Source: Deltaproteobacteria bacterium
Lineage (GTDB): Bacteria > Desulfobacterota > Binatia > Binatales > Binataceae
DNA: 10,607 bases
Direction: 5' to 3'
NCBI GenBank assembly: GCA_021786815.1
Contig: JAJYMR010000270.1
Coordinates: 1 to 10,607 of the forward strand
Shown: one piece after another, positions 1 through 7,404 of the stretch
How positions within the stretch are numbered: position 1 is the stretch's first letter
Layout: each line of letters opens with the position of its first letter
The notes under the pieces: generated by a model
Told to the model about the DNA's origin: nothing
Databases searched by the model: none
Seen by the model: the letters and a program-made list of their open reading frames with translations, nothing else
Position numbers and translations under genes: made by a program

Positions 1-9
1 GGGGGGGGG
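1..9. other. Poly-G run at the window start, likely sequencing artefact
   Basis: The window opens with nine consecutive G residues. Homopolymeric G at a read or contig end is the known signature of two-colour Illumina chemistry calling G where there is no signal. The adapter-like nonamer at the opposite end strengthens this reading. A genuine G tract cannot be excluded. Confidence 0.5.
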
Positions 10-120
10 CATTCCGTATCGGGTGTAACGCGCGTTCAGGGCGTGGCGGAACTCGTCGAGCAGACTGCGCGCGAGTACGAAGAGGCGCGCAAACGGACTG
101 CCTCGATGCTGCGCGGCTGA
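1..120 (+). CDS. Possible C-terminal tail of an unrecognised upstream gene (partial)
   Basis: Frame 1 is open from the first base to a TGA at 118-120. After the leading G run (three Gly codons, probably artefact) it reads about 36 residues with a plausible amphipathic end: GVAELVEQTAREYEEARKR, then TASMLRG and the stop. The mix of Glu, Arg and Ala looks like real coding sequence from a GC-rich bacterium, and the gap to the next gene (72 bases) suits an intergenic space. There is a faint resemblance to the last helix of some TIM-barrel flavoenzymes, but too little is present to name a family. A chance open frame of this length is quite possible in GC-rich DNA. Confidence 0.35.
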   Translation, partial: GGGHSVSGVTRVQGVAELVEQTAREYEEARKRTASMLRG

Positions 121-142
121 TTCAGTTCGTCTGTCCGCCGAA

Positions 143-153
143 TGCAACTTGCA
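143..153. promoter_or_regulatory. Short palindrome TGCAA-C-TTGCA upstream of the cyclase gene
   Basis: A perfect inverted repeat with 5-base arms and a 1-base centre lies 39 bases before the ATG at 193, in the only gap between genes in the window. Its right half overlaps TTGCAC (149-154), a fair match to a sigma-70 -35 box. The matching -10 position 17 bases on (TAAGCG, 172-177) is poor. It could be an operator next to a weak promoter, but arms this short occur by chance. Confidence 0.2.
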
Positions 154-192
154 CTTAAGGGGGACAAACGGTAAGCGTCTAGCCTGGGTAGA

Positions 193-846
193 ATGCCTGT
201 GCCTATCCGTTGCGCTAAGTGCGGGTTCGAAAATCCTTCGTCGATGAGCTTCTGCGGTGGCTGCGGCGTCGCACTTTCGATCGTCTGTAGCGGCTGCGGC
301 AGCGAAACCCCCCCGAACTCCAAGTTTTGCGGTGCGTGCGGCGCGCAACTAGGCTCGGCACGGACACTTCCAACCGCGTCCGGCAAGGCTCGGAGCGATG
401 AGACGGACCATGCCGAGCGTCGCCAACTCACAGTCATGTTCTGTGACCTGGTTGAATCAACCGCACTATCGGAACAACTTGACCCCGAAGATTTGCGTGA
501 CGTCGTGCAGCGCTATCAGCAGGTTGTGGGGGACGTGGTGGGCGGCTACGGCGGACACGTTGCACAGTATCTCGGCGATGGCATTCTGGTCTACTTTGGG
601 TTTCCCGTCGCACATGAACACGACGCACACCGGGCCGCGCTGGCGAGCCTTGACATTATAACTGCCATAGCGCGGCTCGATTCCGAGTTGGACTTTCCCA
701 TGAAGGTGCGCATTGGCCTGCACACTGGCCCGGTCGTTACCGGTAACGTTGGTGCGCGCGGCCGGACCGAGCGCCTCGCCCTGGGCCAGACGCCCAATGT
801 GGCTGCGCGGGTCCAGTCACAAGCGGCCCTGGCGAGGTGCTGCTGA
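193..846 (+). CDS. Zinc-ribbon/class III nucleotide cyclase domain, N-terminal part of a frameshifted AAA-TPR cyclase
   Basis: This 217-residue ORF starts with two CxxC...CxxC zinc ribbons (Cys 7, 10, 21, 24 and 32, 35, 46, 49). A class III adenylate/guanylate cyclase homology domain follows from about residue 76. The two metal-binding aspartates are present (Asp85 in FCDLVEST, Asp129 in YLGDG), as are the transition-state Asn202 and Arg206 (NVAAR). The purine-selecting Lys and Asp/Thr positions appear to be Gln125 and Leu195, so cyclase activity and substrate are uncertain. The ORF ends abnormally: the expected continuation GEVLL is present in the -1 frame from 831, so this is the front of the protein that continues in the ORF at 837-3521. 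The ATG at 193 is chosen because the first zinc ribbon starts at once after it; no strong Shine-Dalgarno is visible. The product is probably cytosolic, as no signal peptide or membrane segment is seen. If the shift is real, this ORF would give a truncated product ending in a short out-of-frame tail. Confidence 0.85.
   Translation: MPVPIRCAKCGFENPSSMSFCGGCGVALSIVCSGCGSETPPNSKFCGACGAQLGSARTLPTASGKARSDETDHAERRQLTVMFCDLVESTALSEQLDPEDLRDVVQRYQQVVGDVVGGYGGHVAQYLGDGILVYFGFPVAHEHDAHRAALASLDIITAIARLDSELDFPMKVRIGLHTGPVVTGNVGARGRTERLALGQTPNVAARVQSQAALARCC
827..829 (+). other. Frameshift site: apparent loss of one C
   Basis: The frame from 193 reads ...Q-A-A-L-A-R-C-C-stop. Adding one C to the CCC at 827-829 instead gives A-A-P-G-E-V-L-L-T-E, the usual cyclase-domain ending (NVAARLQ..A.PGEVL), and runs straight into the 894-residue frame. 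The joined protein would be about 1,109 residues, normal for this multidomain family. It is either a real one-base deletion making a pseudogene or a sequence/assembly error. Confidence 0.85.
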
Positions 847-3521
847 CCGAGGACACTCTCTCGATTATCGGAGATGCGATTTCTGTAGTCCGAATCGGCC
901 CACGCGAGCTGCGCGGCATCGCCAAGCCGATTACCCTTTACCGCATCGAATCGGATCGGCGCCGGGATTCAGAGACCAAGACCCAAGAGCGCACACAGTT
1001 CGTCGGCCGCGAGAGAGAACTCGCCAGCCTGCTCGACCTGCTCGCGAGCGCTCGGGTCGGCCACGGCCGTATCGCACTGATCAAGGGTGAGGCGGGCCTT
1101 GGCAAGTCCCGGCTATGTAAAGAACTTCGACAGCGTGTGGCCGGCGCGCATATTACCTGGCTGACCTGTCGGTGCTCGCCATTTCATCAGAGTAGCGCGC
1201 TGTTTCCCATCGTTGAGTTGTTGAAGAAGCAACTTGATCTGGCCGAAACCGCTAGTGGCGAGGTCCTGCGCGAACGTCTCGCCCTGGCTTTGACGAATCT
1301 CGGCGTTACAAGCGAGAACGCGCTCGAACTGCTTGTCGATCTCCTCTCAACAGAGGCAGCGGAACCCATCCTGGCGACCATGAGTCCCGACCGCCGCCGC
1401 CGAAAAACCCTCGAGTTACTCGTCGAGCTGTTATCGAAGATGGCCGCACATCGGACCACGGTTCTCGTGGTCGAAGATCTGCACTGGGCCGACCCATCCA
1501 CGTTGGCAGTGATGGGACTGCTGACCGAACGTATCCACGACCAACATCTGTTGAGCGTCTTCACGCAGCGGCCGAGTTTGCCGGAAACCTGGAAGCCGCA
1601 GACGGATCACACCCTGATCGAGTTGCATCGCCTGGATGCTCGCGACGTGGGCGCCATGGTCGATGCCTTGACGGTCGAGCGCCTGCCGACCGCCGTGCGC
1701 AACGCCGTCATCACACGAACCGACGGAGTTCCGCTGTTTATCGAACAGATGACGCGGACTTTACTGGACCGGAAATTCGATCCCGAGGCTGCACGCAACC
1801 CATTCAGCGTGAACTCGGCCGACGGTCTGATTCCGAACACGCTGAGCGACCTGCTGATGGCGCGCCTCGATTCTCTCGGAAGCGCCAAGGAGATCGCGCA
1901 ACTTGGGGCCGTGCTTGGACGCCGGTTTTCGTTCGACGAACTGGCAGCCGTCAGCGAGCTCGCGCCCGACCGCCTGCACGAGCAGCTCGACTGCCTGGTC
2001 GCCGCCGCGATTCTGATACGCTCCGCCAAAGCGCCCGCGGGGGAATATTCGTTCAAACATGCACTAATTCGAGATGCTGCATACGATTCCCTGTTACGGC
2101 GGCGCCGATTGCTGCTTCATGAGCGCGCGGCGCAACTGCTCGAAGCCGCCGGCATCGGCCAGGCGGACCCGCAGCGGCTCGCTCAGCATTATGAGGGCGC
2201 GGGGCGCTGGCAAGAGGCCAGCGATCTCTATTTCCGGGCAGCTACCAAGGCCAATGCCAGTTGGGCGTATGCTGAAGCAATTGCAACTCTGAAGAAATCG
2301 CTCGAATTATTGTCACGGGTGGCGGAATCCGACGCGCGCCATCGGACCGAGTTTAGGTTGCTGCTCACCTTGGTGCAGCCAATGAGTGCTCACTACGGAT
2401 ACACGTCATCCAGCCTGCTGGAAGTCTATGAGCGCATGCGCGACCTGGCCGATGCGATCGGCCCTGAGGTTCAGGCTCCGAACGTGCTTTTCAACTTCTG
2501 GGCTTACTATTGCACGCGCGGGGAACGCTCGGAGACGCTGTATTTCACTGAGCAGATCCAGCGCCTTGCCGATGCCTCCGGCAATTCTGACCTGCTTGCG
2601 TTGGCGGGCTTCGTCAGTGGGACAACCAATTACTATCTCGGCGATCGCGCGGCTGCATTGCCGCACCTTACTCGCGCCGTGGAGCACTTCACCAACCTTC
2701 GCGCGCGGCCCCGACCGCTGTCCGGCCTCGGAAACTGGCTATTCCTTGCCTGGCTGGTGCGCAGCGTTGCACTGTGCGATGCAGGATGGGTCGCCGAGGG
2801 ACGCGCATCCATCGAGGAAGCAGTCGCGTTTGCCAAAGCCCATGGTGGGCCGTTCCACGTGCTGCAGGCGCTGGACTACCACACCTGGGTGGCGCGGAAT
2901 CTCGGTGACGATCTCGATGAGATCGCCGCGCTCGCAAGGCGCGCCGAGCAGCTTCGCGAGGAATACGAGATCGGCTGGTGGGCCAAAGAGACCGCTGAGA
3001 TTCACATCGGCGCGGCCCGGGCGGCGCGCGGCGATACCTCGGGGCTCTCCGACATGCGCAGATCGGTCGAGGCCGCTCGTTCGCAATCGTCGGGTATCCG
3101 GCTCAACCACCAACTCGTGTTACTCGGAGAGACGCTCGTGGCGCTAGGTCGCCCCGAAGAAGCGAAGGCCGCTCTGAACGAGGCTTTGGCGCGATGTGAG
3201 ACCACGCTTGCCGGATTCCCTGAATCGGAAGCCTACTGTTCACTTGCTGAAGTCGCGTGGCAGGAAGGCGAACTGAAAACCGCCGAGGAACTGCTCAATA
3301 GAGCGATGCTAGCCGCGAGGCGCCAAGGCGCGACGCTATTCGAGTTGAGGGCCGCGATAGTACTCGCAAAATTGCTGGAACGACAACGGCGATTCCCAGA
3401 GGGACGGACCGCCCTAGAAGAAGTACTGAGGAAGTTCCGCGACGTTTCCGGCTCCTCATATCTCGCTGAGGCGCGGTCGCTTCTCCGCGAGACGACGCTT
3501 GGTCAAGTTTCCGGCTCGTGA
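837..3521 (+). CDS. AAA/STAND ATPase with TPR-like tail, C-terminal part of the frameshifted cyclase protein
   Basis: The first 40 or so residues of this 894-residue ORF complete the cyclase domain (GPRELRGIAKPITLYRI). They lead into FVGRERELASL at about 55 and an AAA_16/STAND-type NTPase: Walker A GEAGLGKS at 84-91 and Walker B VLVVED at 209-214, followed by LHWADPS. A winged-helix-like stretch with FKHALIRDAAYDSLL lies near 406-420. From about 445 to the end the protein is helical with TPR-like repeats, for example around 455-490 and 600-640. Such proteins are taken to be ATP-dependent signalling or regulatory switches, with TPRs binding a partner; the input and target are unknown. The GTG at 837 is only where the open frame can begin and has no separated ribosome site, so independent translation is doubtful. 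The stop overlaps the next gene's GTG (GTGA, 3518-3521), which implies translational coupling. Confidence 0.85.
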   Translation: MLLTEDTLSIIGDAISVVRIGPRELRGIAKPITLYRIESDRRRDSETKTQERTQFVGRERELASLLDLLASARVGHGRIALIKGEAGLGKSRLCKELRQRVAGAHITWLTCRCSPFHQSSALFPIVELLKKQLDLAETASGEVLRERLALALTNLGVTSENALELLVDLLSTEAAEPILATMSPDRRRRKTLELLVELLSKMAAHRTTVLVVEDLHWADPSTLAVMGLLTERIHDQHLLSVFTQRPSLPETWKPQTDHTLIELHRLDARDVGAMVDALTVERLPTAVRNAVITRTDGVPLFIEQMTRTLLDRKFDPEAARNPFSVNSADGLIPNTLSDLLMARLDSLGSAKEIAQLGAVLGRRFSFDELAAVSELAPDRLHEQLDCLVAAAILIRSAKAPAGEYSFKHALIRDAAYDSLLRRRRLLLHERAAQLLEAAGIGQADPQRLAQHYEGAGRWQEASDLYFRAATKANASWAYAEAIATLKKSLELLSRVAESDARHRTEFRLLLTLVQPMSAHYGYTSSSLLEVYERMRDLADAIGPEVQAPNVLFNFWAYYCTRGERSETLYFTEQIQRLADASGNSDLLALAGFVSGTTNYYLGDRAAALPHLTRAVEHFTNLRARPRPLSGLGNWLFLAWLVRSVALCDAGWVAEGRASIEEAVAFAKAHGGPFHVLQALDYHTWVARNLGDDLDEIAALARRAEQLREEYEIGWWAKETAEIHIGAARAARGDTSGLSDMRRSVEAARSQSSGIRLNHQLVLLGETLVALGRPEEAKAALNEALARCETTLAGFPESEAYCSLAEVAWQEGELKTAEELLNRAMLAARRQGATLFELRAAIVLAKLLERQRRFPEGRTALEEVLRKFRDVSGSSYLAEARSLLRETTLGQVSGS

Positions 3522-4522
3522 AGGCACTGGTACTCGGCGCAACCGGCCGTATCGGCAATGCGATTGCTCGCGAACTGCTCAACCATGGTGCGGCGGTCAG
3601 CGCTGTCAGCCGCCGGGTTCAGCCTCCGGAAAACCTGATCGATCTCGACCTGGACTACCGCTCAGGTGACGCCAATCGGCCCGGCCAGATCGAATCATGG
3701 GTCGCAGGTCACGAGCTGGTCGTCGATGCCGCCGCGCCGTATCACCTGTGGCTGTTCCAGAATGCTCCCTCGGCTGCCAGGTTAGCGAGCGCGGAGCGCC
3801 AGCTATCGGCCTTGCTGGAAAGCGTCGCGCGCCATAACTGCGCGTTCGCATTTGTTGGTTCTCAAGCGACCGACGACCGCCAGCGTCCCATGCTCGGTCG
3901 CGCCCAGGCGCGGATTCTGCGCCTGCTTCATCCTTACTTCGAGTTGAAGCGCCGCATGGAATCGAAGATTCGTCGTGCAATGCGCGATGGTCTGCGCGCA
4001 GTAATCGTCAGTCCGACCTTCTGCATTGGTCCCGGTGATATCAGCGATCCGGACCTCGCGTTCATACCAATGACCGTGAACGGCGCACTTCCGGCGACCA
4101 ACAGCCATGCCCTGAATGTCATGGATGTGCGAGACGTCGCTGCGTTGCTGGCCGCCGCGGTTGCAAAGAGCGCCTTTGGATCCAGCATTGCGGTTGTTGG
4201 GCATAACACCACGCTCGAGATGCTCACCGATCTCATCTGCAGAACTGCAGGCGTCCCGCGGCCGCGATGGTACACTCCGTCAACCCTCGCGGCGGCTGCG
4301 GCCTATGCCAACGAGCTGATCAATGCGTCGGGATTGCGCGAACCCGACTATCCATCGGTCGGCGCATTGCTAATGCTCGAACAAGGTTGGGCGCTTCCCA
4401 ATGCGGCGCAACGCAAGCTTGGGGTTGAACTCCGTCCGTTGTCACGCAGCGTCACCGAAGCAATCGATTGGTACCGGCGGCGTGGCGTCTTACATCCTAG
4501 GCCGACGGCTTCTGCGCACTGA
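3518..4522 (+). CDS. NAD(P)-dependent epimerase/dehydratase-type oxidoreductase (extended SDR)
   Basis: The 334-residue product opens at once with a Rossmann nucleotide-binding loop, GATGRIG at residues 7-13. The SRR after the second strand (31-33) would suit NADP(H). The catalytic pair Tyr140-xxx-Lys144 is followed by Glu148, the usual extended-SDR pattern. SPTFCIGPGD (165-174) matches the family's RP...GPgD strand and loop. Length is typical and the C-terminal region (about 230-330) should be the substrate-binding part. The substrate cannot be told from sequence; sugar nucleotides, steroid-like alcohols and flavonoid-like carbonyls are all used in this superfamily. The GTG start is chosen because the Rossmann strand begins two residues later and because it overlaps the previous stop as GTGA, so expression probably depends on translation of the cyclase/ATPase gene. 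The 3' end overlaps the convergent methyltransferase gene by 26 bases. The product looks cytosolic. Confidence 0.85.
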   Translation: MKALVLGATGRIGNAIARELLNHGAAVSAVSRRVQPPENLIDLDLDYRSGDANRPGQIESWVAGHELVVDAAAPYHLWLFQNAPSAARLASAERQLSALLESVARHNCAFAFVGSQATDDRQRPMLGRAQARILRLLHPYFELKRRMESKIRRAMRDGLRAVIVSPTFCIGPGDISDPDLAFIPMTVNGALPATNSHALNVMDVRDVAALLAAAVAKSAFGSSIAVVGHNTTLEMLTDLICRTAGVPRPRWYTPSTLAAAAAYANELINASGLREPDYPSVGALLMLEQGWALPNAAQRKLGVELRPLSRSVTEAIDWYRRRGVLHPRPTASAH

Positions 4523-5270
4523 CGAGCACACACTGTCGCACGGCCCAGGCAAAAACTACATTCGCCGCGAACAAGTCGCGCAGCCCTGTCGGCGCGCGCA
4601 AGTATCGCCGGGCAATGAAATTGGAGAGATGGCGTCGGTAGGCGCGCCAGGTCGCGTCAGTGACGTCCGTCACTTGGGCATCGCGAAAGCCAACGCGGGT
4701 CAGCAGACGTGCGTAAGCCCTGGCGTCGACGAGATGGTTTTCCGGCGGTGTCAGCAAGGTGCCGCGAGCCATGAGCAGATCGGACATCAACAGGCTGCCG
4801 CCGGGCTTGAGCACCAGTAACGCTTCCTCAAGAAAACGAGCTCGCGTGGCGAAGTGAAAGGCCGCCTCGATAGAGAACACTGCGTCGAAGGAGTTGCGGT
4901 CGAATGCGAGCCTCGCCGCATCCATCTGGGCGAACCGCGCGGTGGGCGCGCGCCGACGCGCCGCCGTCAATTGCTCCAACGAGAGTCCGATTCCGAACAG
5001 CGACGCGTCACGCAGACGCTCACCGATCCGCCGTGTCGTTGCTCCTCTCCCGCAAGCGACGTCCAGGATCGCGCCGGCCGGCGTGCTGAGCCGACCGACT
5101 AGTTCATCGACCAAATTATCGCCAGCTTCCGCGGCACTCCTGGTCTCGGGCCGCCAATAACCGAAGTTGGCATAGCCGCTGTCGCTGTAGAACTCGCGCA
5201 GGAGAGGGTCGGCGAACAGTGCCTCGTAGAATGCGCCGAGACAGGCCCGCTCGGCCTCACGGGTGGTCAT
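4497..5270 (-). CDS. Class I SAM-dependent methyltransferase
   Basis: The 257-residue product has the SAM-binding motif I ILDVACGRGATT at 68-79. GIGLSLEQL follows at 93-101, where many relatives have Asp or Asn at the third position and this one has Gly95. Asp117 lies in QMDAARL, and the post-motif FDAVFSIEAAFHF spans 128-140. LKPGGSLLMSD at 154-164 completes a Methyltransf_11-like core. The NFGYW near 35-39 is typical of the group containing sterol, tocopherol and cyclopropane/mycolic-type methyltransferases, which act on lipid or polyketide substrates. It is the last gene of the leftward operon; its ATG lies inside the FAD-oxidoreductase gene (14-base overlap), so the two are probably translated together. 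A C- or O-methylation of the operon's product is the natural inference, but the substrate is not shown by the sequence. The TAG stop (4497-4499) lies within the convergent SDR gene. No signal peptide or membrane segment is seen. Confidence 0.9.
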   Translation of the reverse strand: MTTREAERACLGAFYEALFADPLLREFYSDSGYANFGYWRPETRSAAEAGDNLVDELVGRLSTPAGAILDVACGRGATTRRIGERLRDASLFGIGLSLEQLTAARRRAPTARFAQMDAARLAFDRNSFDAVFSIEAAFHFATRARFLEEALLVLKPGGSLLMSDLLMARGTLLTPPENHLVDARAYARLLTRVGFRDAQVTDVTDATWRAYRRHLSNFIARRYLRAPTGLRDLFAANVVFAWAVRQCVLVSAQKPSA

Positions 5271-7404
5271 AGCCGAAGATTTCTTCGAGCGGCGGAAAGC
5301 AGCTCAAAGCATGTGCTGCGAGGCGGCCCGACATCACCGCAGCTTCGACGCATCCGAAGTTGTAGCCATCGGTCCAGTCGCCGGTGATTGTCAGATTGTC
5401 GTAGGTGTCGTCGAGCGGCGAGATCCGATACTTGGACGTGCCGGGTAGAGACAGCACATAGCGATCGCTCGGATTGACGTTCGCAGTCCAGAACTGGTTG
5501 TCGAACCGATGCTCATCGGCGGATGCGCCGGATGATTGCGAGTCCAACAGGCTGTGCCAGCGGAATGACCCGTCAGCGCGCTGCGCCGCCGGCCAAAGAC
5601 CTGCGACATCGCCGTTCAGAAAGTCGATGGCGTTTCTGCGCACGAGGTCGTACGCGCGCATCGGCGCCCGGCTGTCCGATGTATCCTTCGGTTCCGGCCA
5701 CGGCAGAACGCCACAGAAATAAGCTATCGAGCCGGGCGCCTCGGTCCATTGCTCGGCGCTCGCAAGATGCGACATGTTGGCCCAGGTCGCCCAAGGCTGA
5801 GCGTATGCGGAAACGTTGCCCGAAGGTCCGTCCCAACCAAGGCCGGTCAAGTCGTCGCGAAGCCAGACCTGGAACGCCTGAGTGGCGGTGGTGCGGACGT
5901 TTTCCACCATCGCGCGCCAGCGCGGGTCCCTGGCGATGAAATCCGAGCAGACGTGAGGAATGACCCCGAGGCTCACCCCAAGAACCACGAAGTCGAAATC
6001 CTTGGCGACCTCGAGCGTAATAGCCGCTTCCCTGCGGCGATCCCAGAACGACTCGAACTGCCGGCTTTCGGCGGCCATGCGCTCGCCCGACTTCAGTTGT
6101 TTCCAATCCGGCAGCGAGGGCCAACAGGGTAGCCCTTTCACGTCTATAAGAGGCTGATATTCGGCGCCGTCGCGGGTCGTTGCCTGGACATCGAAGTCCA
6201 GCCTGGTGACGAATGGCTTCTCACCCGGTGCGAGCGTCCTGGGATCGGCCAGGTGAACCCGTTCGAGCCGGTGAAAGAATCGGAACTTCACGCCGCGCCG
6301 AGCGAGCACTTCGTATAGCGGAGCGAAGACCACGTCGCCCATCCCCGCCTGCATCTTCCAGAACAACGCGCCACGGTAACCGAAAAACATGCGGAGGCTG
6401 CCGCGAATCCCCTGGCCGGCAGCGAGCGACGGTCGCTGTGGATCGCCGTCCACGTAAGCGAAAGCGAGATCGTAGAGGCCCCTCATGAAAGCGGAGTTCA
6501 ACGATCTTTCGGAAGCACCGCACAGCCGCAACCACTCGCGGGAATCGTACTCGTTGATCGCATCGAGGCCCATCGGGTGCGTGGTCAGGCCGAACATGAT
6601 GGCGCCGCGGATGCAGGCGAGCACGAGGTCGATGATCTCCCAGACGCACCGGCTCTCGTCGTCGCCATCGAGCAGCGGTTGAAGCAAGCGCTGTGCGCCT
6701 GTTGCGACAGCTTCGGTCAGAGTCAGCGCCAGCGCTTTTGGAAAGTCGGGTAAAACCCTAATCACCGACTCGAGGTAAGTGACCCCCTGAAGTATCGCGG
6801 TGAGAGTCGCGAGTTGCCCGTACTTCAGTAGACTCGCGACGTCGATAGCCAACGATTCAGCCTTGGCATGACCGCGCGACTTTCTGTTCGCGGGACGCTC
6901 GTTGGCCGCCGCCGAGCTTTGCGACGTGACCAAAAGAGTGTAGAGCAGCTGAATGCCTCTCACTAAGTAGCCGGACAACGTGAACTGCTCACCGGGCTTG
7001 TAGGGATCGCCCGGCAACCCCGCAGACGGCGGGAACTCCGACATCAGGCGCTGCCAACCTCGGGCACCTCTGTCCATGACACCAACATGGGGATCGGGTT
7101 TGAAGGCGTCTGTCCAATCTGCCATCGGCGAGACACGCGGGTCGCGCCCCATCTCGCGATAGCACTCGCGCATCAGATGGAAGGCATTGTCGTAGTAGCC
7201 CATCCAAAGATGGAGACCATGCTCTTCGATCCGGCCCGAAGCCCCGCGGCCGGATGCGCCTTTGCCGCCCAACCGCCAACCCATCTGATAAACGGTCACT
7301 TCGTAACGGCCGCGCTGCTCCGGACGGGTGAGTTCGAACGCAGTGGTAAGCGCCGCGCAGCCACCGCCCACGATGGCGATTTTGATGGGCGTCCGGGCCT
7401 TCAC
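5257..7404 (-). CDS. FAD-dependent oxidoreductase, amine oxidase/carotenoid desaturase-like
   Basis: The 715-residue product has an N-terminal dinucleotide-binding strand and loop, IAIVGGGCAALTTAFEL (9-25), and then VYQMGWRLGGKG (38-49), the place of the usual E-A-xxxx-GG FAD motif. EEHGLHLWMGYYDNAF (60-75) follows. Near the C terminus, LTITGDWTDGYNFGCVEAAV (671-690) and MSGRLAAHAL (691-700) match the second FAD-contact motif of the flavin amine oxidase/phytoene desaturase superfamily. Two details differ from the textbook pattern: the third glycine of GxGxxG is Ala18, and the ribose-binding Glu is Gln40. The protein is longer than typical 450-550-residue desaturases, with extra sequence roughly between 100 and 330. 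The GTG start overlaps the preceding gene's TGA as GTGA (7401-7404), and the first strand begins at residue 7, so the start is well supported. Context beside a prenyl synthase suggests oxidation or desaturation of an isoprenoid; this is inference. A lipid or amine substrate is an alternative. Confidence 0.85.
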   Translation of the reverse strand: MKARTPIKIAIVGGGCAALTTAFELTRPEQRGRYEVTVYQMGWRLGGKGASGRGASGRIEEHGLHLWMGYYDNAFHLMRECYREMGRDPRVSPMADWTDAFKPDPHVGVMDRGARGWQRLMSEFPPSAGLPGDPYKPGEQFTLSGYLVRGIQLLYTLLVTSQSSAAANERPANRKSRGHAKAESLAIDVASLLKYGQLATLTAILQGVTYLESVIRVLPDFPKALALTLTEAVATGAQRLLQPLLDGDDESRCVWEIIDLVLACIRGAIMFGLTTHPMGLDAINEYDSREWLRLCGASERSLNSAFMRGLYDLAFAYVDGDPQRPSLAAGQGIRGSLRMFFGYRGALFWKMQAGMGDVVFAPLYEVLARRGVKFRFFHRLERVHLADPRTLAPGEKPFVTRLDFDVQATTRDGAEYQPLIDVKGLPCWPSLPDWKQLKSGERMAAESRQFESFWDRRREAAITLEVAKDFDFVVLGVSLGVIPHVCSDFIARDPRWRAMVENVRTTATQAFQVWLRDDLTGLGWDGPSGNVSAYAQPWATWANMSHLASAEQWTEAPGSIAYFCGVLPWPEPKDTSDSRAPMRAYDLVRRNAIDFLNGDVAGLWPAAQRADGSFRWHSLLDSQSSGASADEHRFDNQFWTANVNPSDRYVLSLPGTSKYRISPLDDTYDNLTITGDWTDGYNFGCVEAAVMSGRLAAHALSCFPPLEEIFGYDHP

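Noticed and set aside
131..167. Stem-loop terminator formed by GTCCGCC and GGGGGAC after the first fragment
   Set aside because: The arms have a mismatch, the loop is over 20 bases and no T tract follows.
149..177. Sigma-70 promoter TTGCAC-17-TAAGCG
   Set aside because: The -35 is fair and the spacing ideal, but the -10 has too few consensus bases to call it a promoter.
820..846. Programmed -1 ribosomal frameshifting joining the two cyclase ORFs
   Set aside because: A -1 slip would restore the protein, but the local codons gcg-gcc-ctg do not form an X-XXY-YYZ slippery heptamer, and I saw no clear downstream stem-loop or upstream Shine-Dalgarno stimulator. A lost C is simpler.
2386..3147. 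253-residue plus-strand ORF inside the TPR region
   Set aside because: It is a +1 shadow of the ATPase/TPR frame, rich in Arg, Pro, Cys and Trp, as expected for out-of-frame GC-rich coding DNA.
4401..4820. 139-residue plus-strand ORF spanning the convergent overlap
   Set aside because: It covers the SDR end and the antisense of the methyltransferase, whose SAM-binding core is unambiguous on the other strand.
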